Shown here: positions 43,473-51,305 of the stretch, piece by piece
How the letters are laid out: each line of letters opens with the position of its first letter
Position numbering within the stretch: position 1 is the stretch's first letter
Source: JTS-RE37 sp963756115
Lineage (GTDB): Bacteria > Bacteroidota > Bacteroidia > Flavobacteriales > Flavobacteriaceae
Assembly: GCA_963756115.1 (NCBI GenBank)
Contig: CAVWMN010000002.1
Location: 62,001-126,000 of the forward strand
Direction of reading: 5' to 3'
DNA: 64,000 bases
Position numbers and translations under genes: made by a program
Notes under the pieces: model-generated
Database searches by the model: none
The model's input: the letters and a program-made list of their open reading frames with translations, nothing else
What the model was told of the DNA's origin: nothing

Positions 43473-44945
43473 TTACCGGCTGTAGTTAGGGGATTCCTTG
43501 GTGATGGTCACATCATGCGGATGCCCTTCAGCGATACCACTGGATGTGATTTTTACAAAGCGGCCGATTTCTTTCAGGGCTTCGATGTCTTTTGCCCCAC
43601 AGTAGCCCATTCCGGCCCGCAGGCCTCCAATGAACTGGTGTATGCTCTCATACAGGTCACCTTTGTAAGGCACCCTCCCGACAATTCCTTCAGGTACCAG
43701 TTTTTTTATATCATCCTCAACATCCTGAAAATAGCGATCCTTGCTGCCTTCCTTCATGGCTTCCACGGATCCCATTCCCCGGTATGATTTAAATTTACGG
43801 CCTTCATAGATAATCGTTTCCCCGGGGGATTCCCGGGTCCCGGCCAGCAAAGAACCCAGCATCACGCTGTCTGCTCCAGCAGCAATGGCTTTCGGAATAT
43901 CCCCGGTATACCGGATGCCCCCATCGGCTATCACCGGGATGCCACTGCCCTTGATGGCTGCCGCCACCTCCAGTACTGCAGAAAATTGAGGAAAACCAAC
44001 CCCTGCAACCACCCGCGTGGTACAGATAGAACCCGGCCCAATCCCAACCTTGACAGCATCAGCCCCGGCGTCCACCAAATATTTTGCCGCTGTTCCGGTT
44101 GCTATATTCCCGACAATGACATCGAGCTCCGGATATTTTTCCTTGACCGCCCTCAGTACGCTCAGAACGCCTTTGGTATGGCCATGGGCTGTATCAATGA
44201 CCACGGCATCCACACCAGCGCCGACAAGGGCATCCACCCGTTCCACGGCATCCGGTGTAACACCGATTGCGGCTGCCACGCGGAGCCTTCCGTAAACATC
44301 CTTATTGGCCATGGGCTTCTGGGACAGTTTGGTGATATCCCTGAAGGTAATCAGGCCCACCAGGATATTTTCTTTGTTGACCACCGGCAACTTTTCAATT
44401 TTGTTTTCCTGAAGGATGCCTTCTGCCTGTTCCAGGGAAGTGCCTTCCGAAACAGTAACCAGATTTTTGGAAGTCATGACTTCAGCGATCGGCCGGTTGT
44501 TGTTCTTCTCGAACCGAAGGTCCCGGTTGGTTACGATCCCAATGAGTTTCTGCTCCTTGTCCACGATAGGGATACCCCCAATGCTGAATTCCTTCATACT
44601 GGCCTTGGCATCCTTTACCAGGGCGTTTAACGGGAGCGTTACCGGGTCCAGTATCATACCGCTTTCCGCACGTTTCACTTTCCGGACCTTCGTGGCCTGC
44701 TGCTCAATGGTCATATTCTTATGGAGTACCCCTATCCCGCCTTCCTGGGCCATTGCAATGGCCATCTGAGATTCGGTCACCGTATCCATGGCAGCGGAAA
44801 CTATGGGGACATTGATAGTGATATTGCGGGTAAATTTTGTTTGGATGTTTACATCCCGTGGCAGCACCTCTGAGTAGGCAGGTACCAAAAGGACATCATC
44901 ATAGGTGAGACCTTCTCCGAGAATTTTGCTTAGGTGGGCTTTCAT
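43473..44945 (-). CDS. guaB: Inosine-5'-monophosphate dehydrogenase
   Basis: 490 residues, full length. The catalytic barrel is interrupted by two CBS domains (about 95-210), with VTNRDLRFEKNNNRPIAEVM and LITFRDITKLSQ. The catalytic Cys is in the loop GPGSICTTR, and the NAD/IMP-binding regions GGIRYTGDIPKAIAAGADS and the flap YRGMGSVEAM are present. It oxidises IMP to XMP, the committed step of GTP synthesis. A -7 element lies at 44969-44976. The MFS gene follows 21 bases downstream. Confidence 0.98.
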   Translation of the reverse strand: MKAHLSKILGEGLTYDDVLLVPAYSEVLPRDVNIQTKFTRNITINVPIVSAAMDTVTESQMAIAMAQEGGIGVLHKNMTIEQQATKVRKVKRAESGMILDPVTLPLNALVKDAKASMKEFSIGGIPIVDKEQKLIGIVTNRDLRFEKNNNRPIAEVMTSKNLVTVSEGTSLEQAEGILQENKIEKLPVVNKENILVGLITFRDITKLSQKPMANKDVYGRLRVAAAIGVTPDAVERVDALVGAGVDAVVIDTAHGHTKGVLSVLRAVKEKYPELDVIVGNIATGTAAKYLVDAGADAVKVGIGPGSICTTRVVAGVGFPQFSAVLEVAAAIKGSGIPVIADGGIRYTGDIPKAIAAGADSVMLGSLLAGTRESPGETIIYEGRKFKSYRGMGSVEAMKEGSKDRYFQDVEDDIKKLVPEGIVGRVPYKGDLYESIHQFIGGLRAGMGYCGAKDIEALKEIGRFVKITSSGIAEGHPHDVTITKESPNYSR

Positions 44946-44968
44946 GGCAATTAAGGATTAATTGCGTG

Positions 44969-44976
44969 CAAATATA
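44969..44976 (-). promoter_or_regulatory. Bacteroidota -7 promoter element of guaB
   Basis: Minus-strand TATATTTG matches TAnnTTTG; it ends about 23 bases before the guaB ATG, in the short gap after the four-TM gene. Confidence 0.5.
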
Positions 44977-44987
44977 CTACTTTAATA

Positions 44988-45512
44988 CTACAGTTGGTAA
45001 TGCTGTTTACCTGTCCCGGGATTTGAATTCCTTAGGGTTAACTGGTACAGGACAATCAGTGAAGAAGCAACAAATGTGGCGGTCATAAGGATGCCGGAAA
45101 CGACCACGATATACTTCATCCACAGGAAACCAGCCCATAGGAAATAGATACCCCCGAAGGTTGCTATTACTGAAAAAAAGGGTTCAACTGTTAAGAACAA
45201 TTTTAGGCCTGTTGGTAAACTGCAGAGCCAGACCAATATCCCCAGAAGGAAAAAGATCATCGACATGGAAAGGATATGGGTATGGATAATGGTGAGCATT
45301 TCATGTGCGCTTTTCCGAAATTTCAGAACAGCTGTTTCCTCATCTTCTTCGTTTCCCAGGTAATTTTCTTCTATCCCGTGAGGGTCCATGGTCTCTGTCT
45401 CGTTTACAAACAGCAACCCTGTGTAGAATCCTGCTGACAGCACCACCACAAAAGCCGCTATAAAAATCCTGATCTCCCTTGGTAAGGTCTGCAAAAGCCC
45501 GTTGTACTTCAT
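44988..45512 (-). CDS. Four-transmembrane protein with conserved-looking histidines (operon partner of FMN-binding protein)
   Basis: 174 residues with four predicted helices, at about 14-36, 75-99, 102-124 and 130-158. The loop between TM1 and TM2 (residues 37-68) is strongly acidic (NETETMDPHGIEEN, GNEEDEET). Histidines 70, 77 and 79 cluster at the start of TM2 (KSAHEMLTIIHTHILSMSM), a possible heme or metal site. The ATG overlaps the FMN-binding gene's stop by one base (TAATG), so translation is coupled. Not a named family that I recognise. The context suggests a membrane electron-transfer partner of the FMN-binding protein; this is inference. Confidence 0.65.
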   Translation of the reverse strand: MKYNGLLQTLPREIRIFIAAFVVVLSAGFYTGLLFVNETETMDPHGIEENYLGNEEDEETAVLKFRKSAHEMLTIIHTHILSMSMIFFLLGILVWLCSLPTGLKLFLTVEPFFSVIATFGGIYFLWAGFLWMKYIVVVSGILMTATFVASSLIVLYQLTLRNSNPGTGKQHYQL

Positions 45513-46048
45513 TACAGAACCTTCCTTGCGTGCAGTATCCCGAGGGTTTGCAGGAATTTATCCATGGATCGGGTCATGGACCTGACGGATATGGTAGCAC
45601 CGGCGATGGCATCAATATTGGTATCCGGACTCACCCTGTCCTTGCCTGTTTTCCCCAGGAATTGTTTCAACCATCGGGTACTCCCGATTTCTCCTCCATA
45701 TTCTTCACGGTATATCAGTACTTTGGAATGAATGACCTTCAAATCCATATCCAGCAACACCAGGTAATCAAAGCTGGCTGTTTTGCTTGGGGCTTTTTCT
45801 ACAAAGGCATATCCTATTTCAGAGGAACCATCCACCAATTTAAAGAGATTATCGGCAGTGATCTTTACCGGGAGTTCTTTGTTGATTGCTGCCGGAACAG
45901 CTATCGCCTCCATTTTGAAATCCTTCACCTCAAATGTTCGTTCCACTTCCCGGATTACTTTTTTTTCAATATTTGCAGGAAGCCCCGATGAAAAAAAATC
46001 CGTGTGGAAACAAACGAAAAGCAAGGATATCAAAGTTAATGTCTTCAT
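45512..46048 (-). CDS. FMN-binding domain protein, candidate covalently flavinylated (ApbE substrate)
   Basis: 178 residues. The N-terminal hydrophobic region is a signal peptide (MKTLTLISLLFVCFHTDFFSSG), so the protein is periplasmic. The FMN-binding domain follows, and its C-terminus carries the ApbE-type flavinylation motif DAIAGATIS (residues 146-154), with Thr152 as the likely phosphoester-linked FMN site. The same domain is in NqrC/RnfG and in extracytoplasmic flavoproteins. The gene is followed by the four-TM gene through a TAATG overlap and preceded by the porin gene 128 bases upstream. It could carry electrons outside the cytoplasmic membrane; the donor and acceptor are unknown. Confidence 0.82.
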   Translation of the reverse strand: MKTLTLISLLFVCFHTDFFSSGLPANIEKKVIREVERTFEVKDFKMEAIAVPAAINKELPVKITADNLFKLVDGSSEIGYAFVEKAPSKTASFDYLVLLDMDLKVIHSKVLIYREEYGGEIGSTRWLKQFLGKTGKDRVSPDTNIDAIAGATISVRSMTRSMDKFLQTLGILHARKVL

Positions 46049-46176
46049 GGGGCAAAAGTATCAATTTAGAATGAATCTGAATAAGATACCGGGAACTTTT
46101 TTTAGCCTTTCCCTGGTATGGGTTCTGAGGGTTACCCGGCCGGGGCCGGAATAACCCCCTTATTCCCCCTCCCCAG

Positions 46177-47355
46177 CTAGAACCAGACGCCTATCCCGAA
46201 ATTGAGGCGATCCGGAATATCATCCGACTCCAGGGCATTACTGCGGAACTGGTAGTCTCCTTTCAAGACAACACCTGGTGCAAGATGATAACTTAACCCG
46301 GTTGTGATATCGGTCCGGTCATATGCCTGGTTTATAGGCAGGTTTCCAGCTGTATCCGCATGGGTATTGAATTTTTCATACCGGACAAAGGCAAATAATT
46401 TTTGCGCTTTATCCATCGGCAGGAGGTTATAGGCACCTTCCGCATACCATCCCTGCAACTCGCTGCCCAGGTCGCGGCCGGTCAGGGCGTTGTACGCTTC
46501 CGTATCATCCAGGGAGGTATGTATGAATTGCCCGCGGGCGGTAAATCGCTGATAGGAGTACCGTGCATCCAGGCCAACCATAAAGATCCCGATATTGGCG
46601 CCACTGAGATCTTCTACCTCATCAGTAGCCTGTGTCTGTCCAAAATAGGTTGACAATCCCATCCGAAGGCCCGGGAATCCATAATATTCCAGTTTGGTGG
46701 AGAAAGTCGGACTGTTAATAGTGGATTGTATGGCTTTTTGTCTACCTCCCCTTAAGCCGTTTGATCCCTGCAAAAACCCGGATACTCCGCCTGCCCCGTC
46801 TGCTTCAGTGGATTTAAATCCATTAAATACATAGGCCTGATATCCCAGGGAAAGGCTATTGATCCTTCCGGCCATCCCAACCCCGATCTCCCGCCAGGTG
46901 GTAGGAACGATTACATTATCCATCTCAGGCCGTTCGGTACCATTAAAGGTTGTAGGCTCGTGAAATTCATTTATGATCCCCATGGGAACAAGCATCAGCC
47001 CTCCCCTAAGGTTTACGCTGTTGGAAATATTGTAATTTACAAATGCCTGCTCAATAAAGACCTCCTCAACATGTTCCAGTTCAACTTCAGTGACGAACTG
47101 GGTTTTATCGTTGAAACGATAACCAAAAAGCAAAACGAGGCGCTGTACATCCAGTTCACCGTTCGAGGCTTCGGGCTGGTTATACAGGACTTCCCCATAG
47201 GCCCCCACGATCACTGCTGAGCCATAATTCCCCGAAAGGATACGCTGGGCCGCATTCAGCTGTTTTTGGGGTGAGAACACGATGGAATCTGTAGGATTTT
47301 GTGCCAGAAGGATACCGGAAAATGCGCAGAATAAGAAGAAAAATATCGATTTCAT
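46177..47355 (-). CDS. Outer-membrane porin-like protein
   Basis: 392 residues with a signal peptide (MKSIFFFLFCAFSGILLAQ). The body is a long series of alternating amphipathic strands with aromatic girdles (for example VLLFGYRFNDKTQFVTEVELEHVEEV and GLRMGLSTYFGQTQ) and ends in aromatic-terminated strands (DRLNFGIGVWF), the pattern of an outer-membrane barrel. It is the first gene of the porin-FMN-4TM operon and is preceded by two operator-like palindromes. Related porins in flavin- or metal-reducing loci could allow passage of the electron acceptor. The substrate is not known. Confidence 0.85.
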   Translation of the reverse strand: MKSIFFFLFCAFSGILLAQNPTDSIVFSPQKQLNAAQRILSGNYGSAVIVGAYGEVLYNQPEASNGELDVQRLVLLFGYRFNDKTQFVTEVELEHVEEVFIEQAFVNYNISNSVNLRGGLMLVPMGIINEFHEPTTFNGTERPEMDNVIVPTTWREIGVGMAGRINSLSLGYQAYVFNGFKSTEADGAGGVSGFLQGSNGLRGGRQKAIQSTINSPTFSTKLEYYGFPGLRMGLSTYFGQTQATDEVEDLSGANIGIFMVGLDARYSYQRFTARGQFIHTSLDDTEAYNALTGRDLGSELQGWYAEGAYNLLPMDKAQKLFAFVRYEKFNTHADTAGNLPINQAYDRTDITTGLSYHLAPGVVLKGDYQFRSNALESDDIPDRLNFGIGVWF

Positions 47356-47360
47356 TATTT

Positions 47361-47383
47361 TTATTTAGACTGATTATAAATAA
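47361..47383. promoter_or_regulatory. Operator-like palindrome (site A) upstream of the porin operon
   Basis: TTATTTA and TAAATAA arms of seven bases flank a nine-base spacer (GACTGATTA). It starts six bases upstream of the porin ATG (minus strand). It is almost identical to site B. Confidence 0.65.
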
Positions 47384-47432
47384 CTCTCATTTGAGTCGGT
47401 AAATTTAAATGCAAATTTTTATTTTGCAAACT

Positions 47433-47455
47433 TTATTTATATTAAATCTAAATAA
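47433..47455. promoter_or_regulatory. Operator-like palindrome (site B, inverted orientation) upstream of the porin operon
   Basis: Read on the minus strand it has arms TTATTTA and TAAATAA with spacer GATTTAATA. Twenty of 23 positions equal site A, about 70 bases away. The pattern is compatible with an iron- or manganese-responsive repressor (Fur/DtxR type); the regulator is not identified. Confidence 0.65.
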
Positions 47456-47521
47456 TATTAAAAAACCGCGATTGTTACCAGCTTTGGAAGGGTACTGACT
47501 TTTACTTATCCGGGATCCGAT

Positions 47522-48388
47522 TTATGAATACTGAGAAAACAAGTAGGTGGCTTCATTGTAAGCTGCTTCAAATTTAAGCCAGTTCACATGGGTTTCCACG
47601 TTGCATTTCGTGAAGTAGGACAATAATTTTTCAGTTGGCATATTTCCTGTAAGCTCATCCTTCGCCATCGGGCATCCCCCGAAACCCTGAACGGCTCCAT
47701 CAAACCGCCTGCACCCGGCAGCATATGCTGCGTCAACTTTTTCATGCCATTTGGTCGGTGTGGTGTGCAGATGGGCCCCAAATTCAATGTCAGGATAGCG
47801 GGGGATCAGATTGGAAAACAGGTAATCGATTACTTCCGGGGTAGAACTTCCGACAGTGTCCGACAAGGATAATATCTTCACTCCCATTCCGGCCAGTTTT
47901 TCCGTCCATTCCCCCACGATTTCAACATTCCAGGGATCACCGTAGGGGTTCCCGAAGCCCATGGATATATACGTAACCACTTCCTTATCCGAGGTGGCAG
48001 CAATGGTCAGGATCTCTTGCAGTACATCAATGGATTGGGCTATGGTTTTATGAGTATTCCTCATCTGAAAGTTTTCGGATATGGAAAACGGATATCCCAG
48101 ATAATCGATGGATGGATGGATGCTGGCTTCTTCGGCGCCCCGGATATTGGCCACAATGGCCAGGAGCTTGCTTTGGGACCGCGACCTGTCTAAGCGGGAT
48201 AAAACTTCTGCCGTATCCACCATCTGGGGTATGGCCCTGGGGGATACAAAACTGCCGAAATCGATCGTATCAAACCCACAGGACAGCAAAGCTTGTAAAT
48301 ACCTGGCCTTGGCGTCTGAAGGTATAAACTTTTTAATGCCCTGCATGGCATCCCTGGGGCATTCAATAATCTTTACCGATTCGGACAT
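47522..48388 (-). CDS. Hydroxymethylglutaryl-CoA lyase
   Basis: 288 residues of the HMGL-like TIM barrel. ECPRDAMQGIKKFI holds the conserved R-D pair, DFGSFVSPRAIPQM follows, HLHTTPTKW provides the metal histidines and GFGGCPMAKDELTGNMPTE contains the catalytic Cys loop. It cleaves HMG-CoA to acetyl-CoA and acetoacetate in leucine degradation. The start is ATG 48386-48388. It is adjacent, on the same strand, to a LysE-type exporter but with a gap, so a functional link is not certain. No signal peptide. Confidence 0.9.
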   Translation of the reverse strand: MSESVKIIECPRDAMQGIKKFIPSDAKARYLQALLSCGFDTIDFGSFVSPRAIPQMVDTAEVLSRLDRSRSQSKLLAIVANIRGAEEASIHPSIDYLGYPFSISENFQMRNTHKTIAQSIDVLQEILTIAATSDKEVVTYISMGFGNPYGDPWNVEIVGEWTEKLAGMGVKILSLSDTVGSSTPEVIDYLFSNLIPRYPDIEFGAHLHTTPTKWHEKVDAAYAAGCRRFDGAVQGFGGCPMAKDELTGNMPTEKLLSYFTKCNVETHVNWLKFEAAYNEATYLFSQYS

Positions 48389-48441
48389 TCCTTAACAATT
48401 CGCGGCTTGATGTACATTAGCTGTTGCCAACAAAATTACTA

Positions 48442-49068
48442 TTATTTATCTGATATCAACAGATAGGCACCAATGCCCAGGAAGACAATGAATTGTAACC
48501 ATTTTAATGTAACAGCGATCGCCGGGTTCTTCTCAATGGAGGCTGATATGGTACCTGCCAGTATAGCAATGGCCGCGAATACCCCAAAGGAAACCACCAT
48601 AAAAAGCAAGCCCAGCACAAAAAACTGGAGCTCCGGATCCAATTCCCGGCTAAAAAGGAATCCGGGGAAAAAGGCCAGGAAGAAAATGGTGACTTTAGGA
48701 TTCAGCACATTCATTATAAACCCCTGCCTGAACAATTGGGGCAGGTCCCTGGGGGTTCGCCCCTCATTTGTAAGAATTATGGAAGGTTGTTTCCTCCATA
48801 CCTTATACGCCAGGTAAAACAAATAACATGCTCCAAATAGCTTGATCAAAAAAAATAATTTTTCGCTCTCACGTAAGATGGCCGAAACCCCAAAAGCCAG
48901 CAATGCGGTATGGACCAGGCAGCCGGATATCAAGCCTGCTGTTGTAACAAGTCCTGATACCTTCCCATTGGCGATACTCTGTGTCAGCACATAAATATTG
49001 TCGGGGCCCGGGGAAATGGCAAGGGCCGCGGTGGCCATAATGAACGCAATAAGGATGTCGTAATTCAA
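48442..49068 (-). CDS. LysE family amino-acid exporter
   Basis: 208 residues, six predicted helices. The N-terminal ALAISPGPDNIYVLTQSIANG is the family signature; LFGACYLFYLAYKVWRK and GFIMNVLNPKVTIFFLAFFPGF follow. LysE/RhtB proteins export amino acids or similar compounds across the inner membrane. The start is TTG 49066-49068: an in-frame TAA lies six codons upstream and there is no ATG between. It is divergent from the Dabb gene by 156 bases. The substrate cannot be told from sequence. Confidence 0.9.
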   Translation of the reverse strand: MNYDILIAFIMATAALAISPGPDNIYVLTQSIANGKVSGLVTTAGLISGCLVHTALLAFGVSAILRESEKLFFLIKLFGACYLFYLAYKVWRKQPSIILTNEGRTPRDLPQLFRQGFIMNVLNPKVTIFFLAFFPGFLFSRELDPELQFFVLGLLFMVVSFGVFAAIAILAGTISASIEKNPAIAVTLKWLQFIVFLGIGAYLLISDK

Positions 49069-49224
49069 TGCCTGTTTACAGCTTTAAGAATAGTCTAACT
49101 GGGTTTAAATTTAGCCTAAATACCATAGGATTCGGATAATTATCGCTGGTAGGGACTATCTTTTTTGTTGATTTAGATAAAAATATAAATTAATTGCTTT
49201 TTTTTACTGTTAAATCCAGCTACC

Positions 49225-49653
49225 ATGACACTTTACAAGCTTGCAACGATAGCCATACTGGCTCTCACCTCCATCGGTTTTATATCCCCGAACCCGGACG
49301 AACCGGAATTAACCAAAACACCCATACCCGTTGTGAAAGCAGACAGTTTACTTCGCCATGTCGTGCTCTTTAAATTTAAGGAGGGCACACCGGAAGCAAA
49401 AATTTCAGAAATAGCCTCGGCCTTCAGTGCCTTACCAGGTAAAATTCCAGAGGTACATGCCTATGAATGGGGCACCAACAATAGTCCCGAAAACCTGGCG
49501 AAGGGCTTTACACATTGTTTCTTTGTGACTTTTGAAAGCGAAGCCGACCGGGCGGTGTACCTCCCGCATCCGGAACACCTCAAATTTGTAGAATTACTCA
49601 AACCACATCTGGAAGATGTTCTGGTGGTGGATTACTGGTCCAAACTGAACTGA
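49225..49653 (+). CDS. Secreted Dabb (stress-responsive alpha/beta-barrel) domain protein
   Basis: 142 residues with a signal-like N-terminus (LYKLATIAILALTSIGFIS). The Dabb domain is HVVLFKFKEGTPEAKISEIA to LAKGFTHCFFVTFESEADR and ends LEDVLVVDYW, a ferredoxin-like dimeric alpha-beta fold. Bacterial members are often cytoplasmic; this one appears to be exported. Function unknown, sometimes linked to stress or polyketide metabolism. It is a single gene between divergent lysE and convergent pyrD. Confidence 0.85.
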   Translation: MTLYKLATIAILALTSIGFISPNPDEPELTKTPIPVVKADSLLRHVVLFKFKEGTPEAKISEIASAFSALPGKIPEVHAYEWGTNNSPENLAKGFTHCFFVTFESEADRAVYLPHPEHLKFVELLKPHLEDVLVVDYWSKLN

Positions 49654-49687
49654 TGCCGCAGGATCTCCATTTGGAATGAAGGCCCCA

Positions 49688-50725
49688 TCAAATTCTGGTT
49701 AATAGGGCTTCATTGATCTTGCGTACCAGTCCGGGGCCCTCATAGATGAACCCGGTCCATAATTGTACCAGGTCCGCTCCTGCGGCTAATTTTTCGAGCG
49801 CATCTTCAGGCGAATGGATCCCCCCCACCCCGATGATCGGGAACGCCTTATTGCTCTTTTCAGAGAGGAAACGGATCACTTCCGTACTCCTTCCGGCCAG
49901 GGGTTTTCCACTGAGCCCCCCTTTTTCACGCGCCAGCGCGGCTTTTGATTCCAGGCCCGACCTTGCCAGGGTAGTATTGGTGGCGATCACCCCGTCTATG
50001 GAAGTGTCCGATACAATGGCGATAATATCCATTAATTGTTCCTCCGAAAGGTCGGGCGCGATTTTTAAGAGGATCGGTTTCTCCCGTACATTCCTTTCAG
50101 TTCCAAATTTGGAATTTTCCCGCTTCAGTCCCTTCAGGAGTTCTGTCAGCGGTTCCTTGTCCTGCAATTCCCTGAGGCCTGGGGTATTGGGGGAACTCAC
50201 ATTGACCACGAAGTAATCCACATGGTCAAAAAGTGCTTCAAAACAGAGAAGATAATCCTTCACAGCTTCAGCGTTGGGAGTATGCTTGTTTTTTCCGATA
50301 TTCCCGCCGATAAGTACCTTATGGGGTTTGTTTAAACGGGTTGCGGCCTCCTGCGCCCCTTTGTTGTTAAAGCCCATTCGGTTAATGATAGCCTCATCTT
50401 GTTTTAACCTGAAAAGCCTGGGCTTTGGATTGCCATTCTGGGGTTTGGGCGTAACCGTCCCTATCTCGATAAACCCAAAACCAAAATCCGATAATTCATT
50501 GAACAATAGGGCATCCTTGTCAAAACCAGCAGCCAATCCTACCGGATTTTTAAATTTCAGGCCAAAAACTTCCCGTTCCAACCGGGAGTCAGTTAGGGTA
50601 TACCATTTTTTGAAAAGGCCTGAAAAACCAATTTTTGAAAGCGTGCGGATGGTGGTAAAAGAGAAGTGATGTACCTTCTCCGGATTGAATAGAAACAGGA
50701 TGGGCCTGATGAGGAACTTGTACAT
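49688..50725 (-). CDS. pyrD: Dihydroorotate dehydrogenase, quinone-dependent (class 2)
   Basis: 345 residues from ATG 50723-50725; a Met ten codons earlier is an upstream alternative. The N-terminal ~40 residues (YKFLIRPILFLFNPEKVHHF) form the membrane-association helix of class 2 enzymes. The FMN barrel contains NPVGLAAGFDKD, the catalytic Ser region VNVSSPNTPGLREL and GVIATNTT, and ends with VQLWTGFIYEGPGLV. It oxidises dihydroorotate to orotate with quinone in pyrimidine synthesis at the inner membrane. A -7 element is at 50745-50752. Confidence 0.96.
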   Translation of the reverse strand: MYKFLIRPILFLFNPEKVHHFSFTTIRTLSKIGFSGLFKKWYTLTDSRLEREVFGLKFKNPVGLAAGFDKDALLFNELSDFGFGFIEIGTVTPKPQNGNPKPRLFRLKQDEAIINRMGFNNKGAQEAATRLNKPHKVLIGGNIGKNKHTPNAEAVKDYLLCFEALFDHVDYFVVNVSSPNTPGLRELQDKEPLTELLKGLKRENSKFGTERNVREKPILLKIAPDLSEEQLMDIIAIVSDTSIDGVIATNTTLARSGLESKAALAREKGGLSGKPLAGRSTEVIRFLSEKSNKAFPIIGVGGIHSPEDALEKLAAGADLVQLWTGFIYEGPGLVRKINEALLTRI

Positions 50726-50744
50726 GCAGCAGCGAAAATTTTGC

Positions 50745-50752
50745 CAAAAATA
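50745..50752 (-). promoter_or_regulatory. Bacteroidota -7 promoter element of pyrD
   Basis: Minus-strand TATTTTTG matches TAnnTTTG and lies about 20 bases before ATG 50725. Confidence 0.5.
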
Positions 50753-50797
50753 CAAACTTCAGGAGAGTAACGATTGCTGATACCCGGAATATATTAT

Positions 50798-51235
50798 CTA
50801 TTCGGGTTCTGTATCTTCTTCTGTATAGGGAGTTAAGGGCTGCCGTAAAGCTTCTGCACAAAGCTCCACATACCGCTGGTATTGCTTTTCATTGAATATC
50901 CCCAGCAATTTCCTGTCATAGTTGAGGGAAATCGCCACCAACTGGTCTTTTAAACCCTTGTATTTAGTGGCCATTGCAATCAATTCATCCTGGGTTGACT
51001 GTGGGTGGGTGTCAAATAATTCCTTGATTTGGTCTTCAATCACTTTGTTCTGGGATCCAAGTTCCCCAATCCAGAAGTCCATCTGGGAAATTTGCTTATC
51101 ATTTAACTGAAACACCTGGGTGATGACGCTGGTATCAGGGCCTCCCATACCCAGGGTGCAGTTATCCAGTTGCGCATGGACGGTGACTCCTGAAAAAATA
51201 GTGATCAGCAGGAAATAATAAAAATTGCTTTTCAT
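50798..51235 (-). CDS. Small secreted protein, function unknown
   Basis: 145 residues from ATG 51233-51235, with a signal peptide (MKSNFYYFLLITIFSGVTVHAQ). The mature part is mostly helical: NDKQISQMDFWIGELGSQNKVIE, ELIAMATKYKGLKDQLV and FNEKQYQRYVELC, ending in an acidic tail (YTEEDTEPE). A longer reading from 51331 exists, but it has no leader and overlaps the divergent pepT start region. I do not recognise a family. The pattern of heptad-like helices with a terminal EKQ-x-YxxY segment recalls periplasmic adaptor proteins such as Spy/CpxP; that is only a resemblance. Confidence 0.6.
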   Translation of the reverse strand: MKSNFYYFLLITIFSGVTVHAQLDNCTLGMGGPDTSVITQVFQLNDKQISQMDFWIGELGSQNKVIEDQIKELFDTHPQSTQDELIAMATKYKGLKDQLVAISLNYDRKLLGIFNEKQYQRYVELCAEALRQPLTPYTEEDTEPE

Positions 51236-51283
51236 CGGGTATCTGGCTCTGAGGGTTACAATCAATAACATGTATATAAACTG

Positions 51284-51291
51284 TATTTTTG
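51284..51291 (+). promoter_or_regulatory. Bacteroidota -7 promoter element of pepT
   Basis: TATTTTTG matches TAnnTTTG and lies 14 bases before ATG 51306. Longer readings of pepT that start upstream of it are therefore unlikely. Confidence 0.55.
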
Positions 51292-51305
51292 CCCAAAAAT
51301 TATAC

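Noticed and set aside
43986..44630. Plus-strand open reading opposite guaB
   Set aside because: guaB is full length with all motifs; the antisense reading has no domain.
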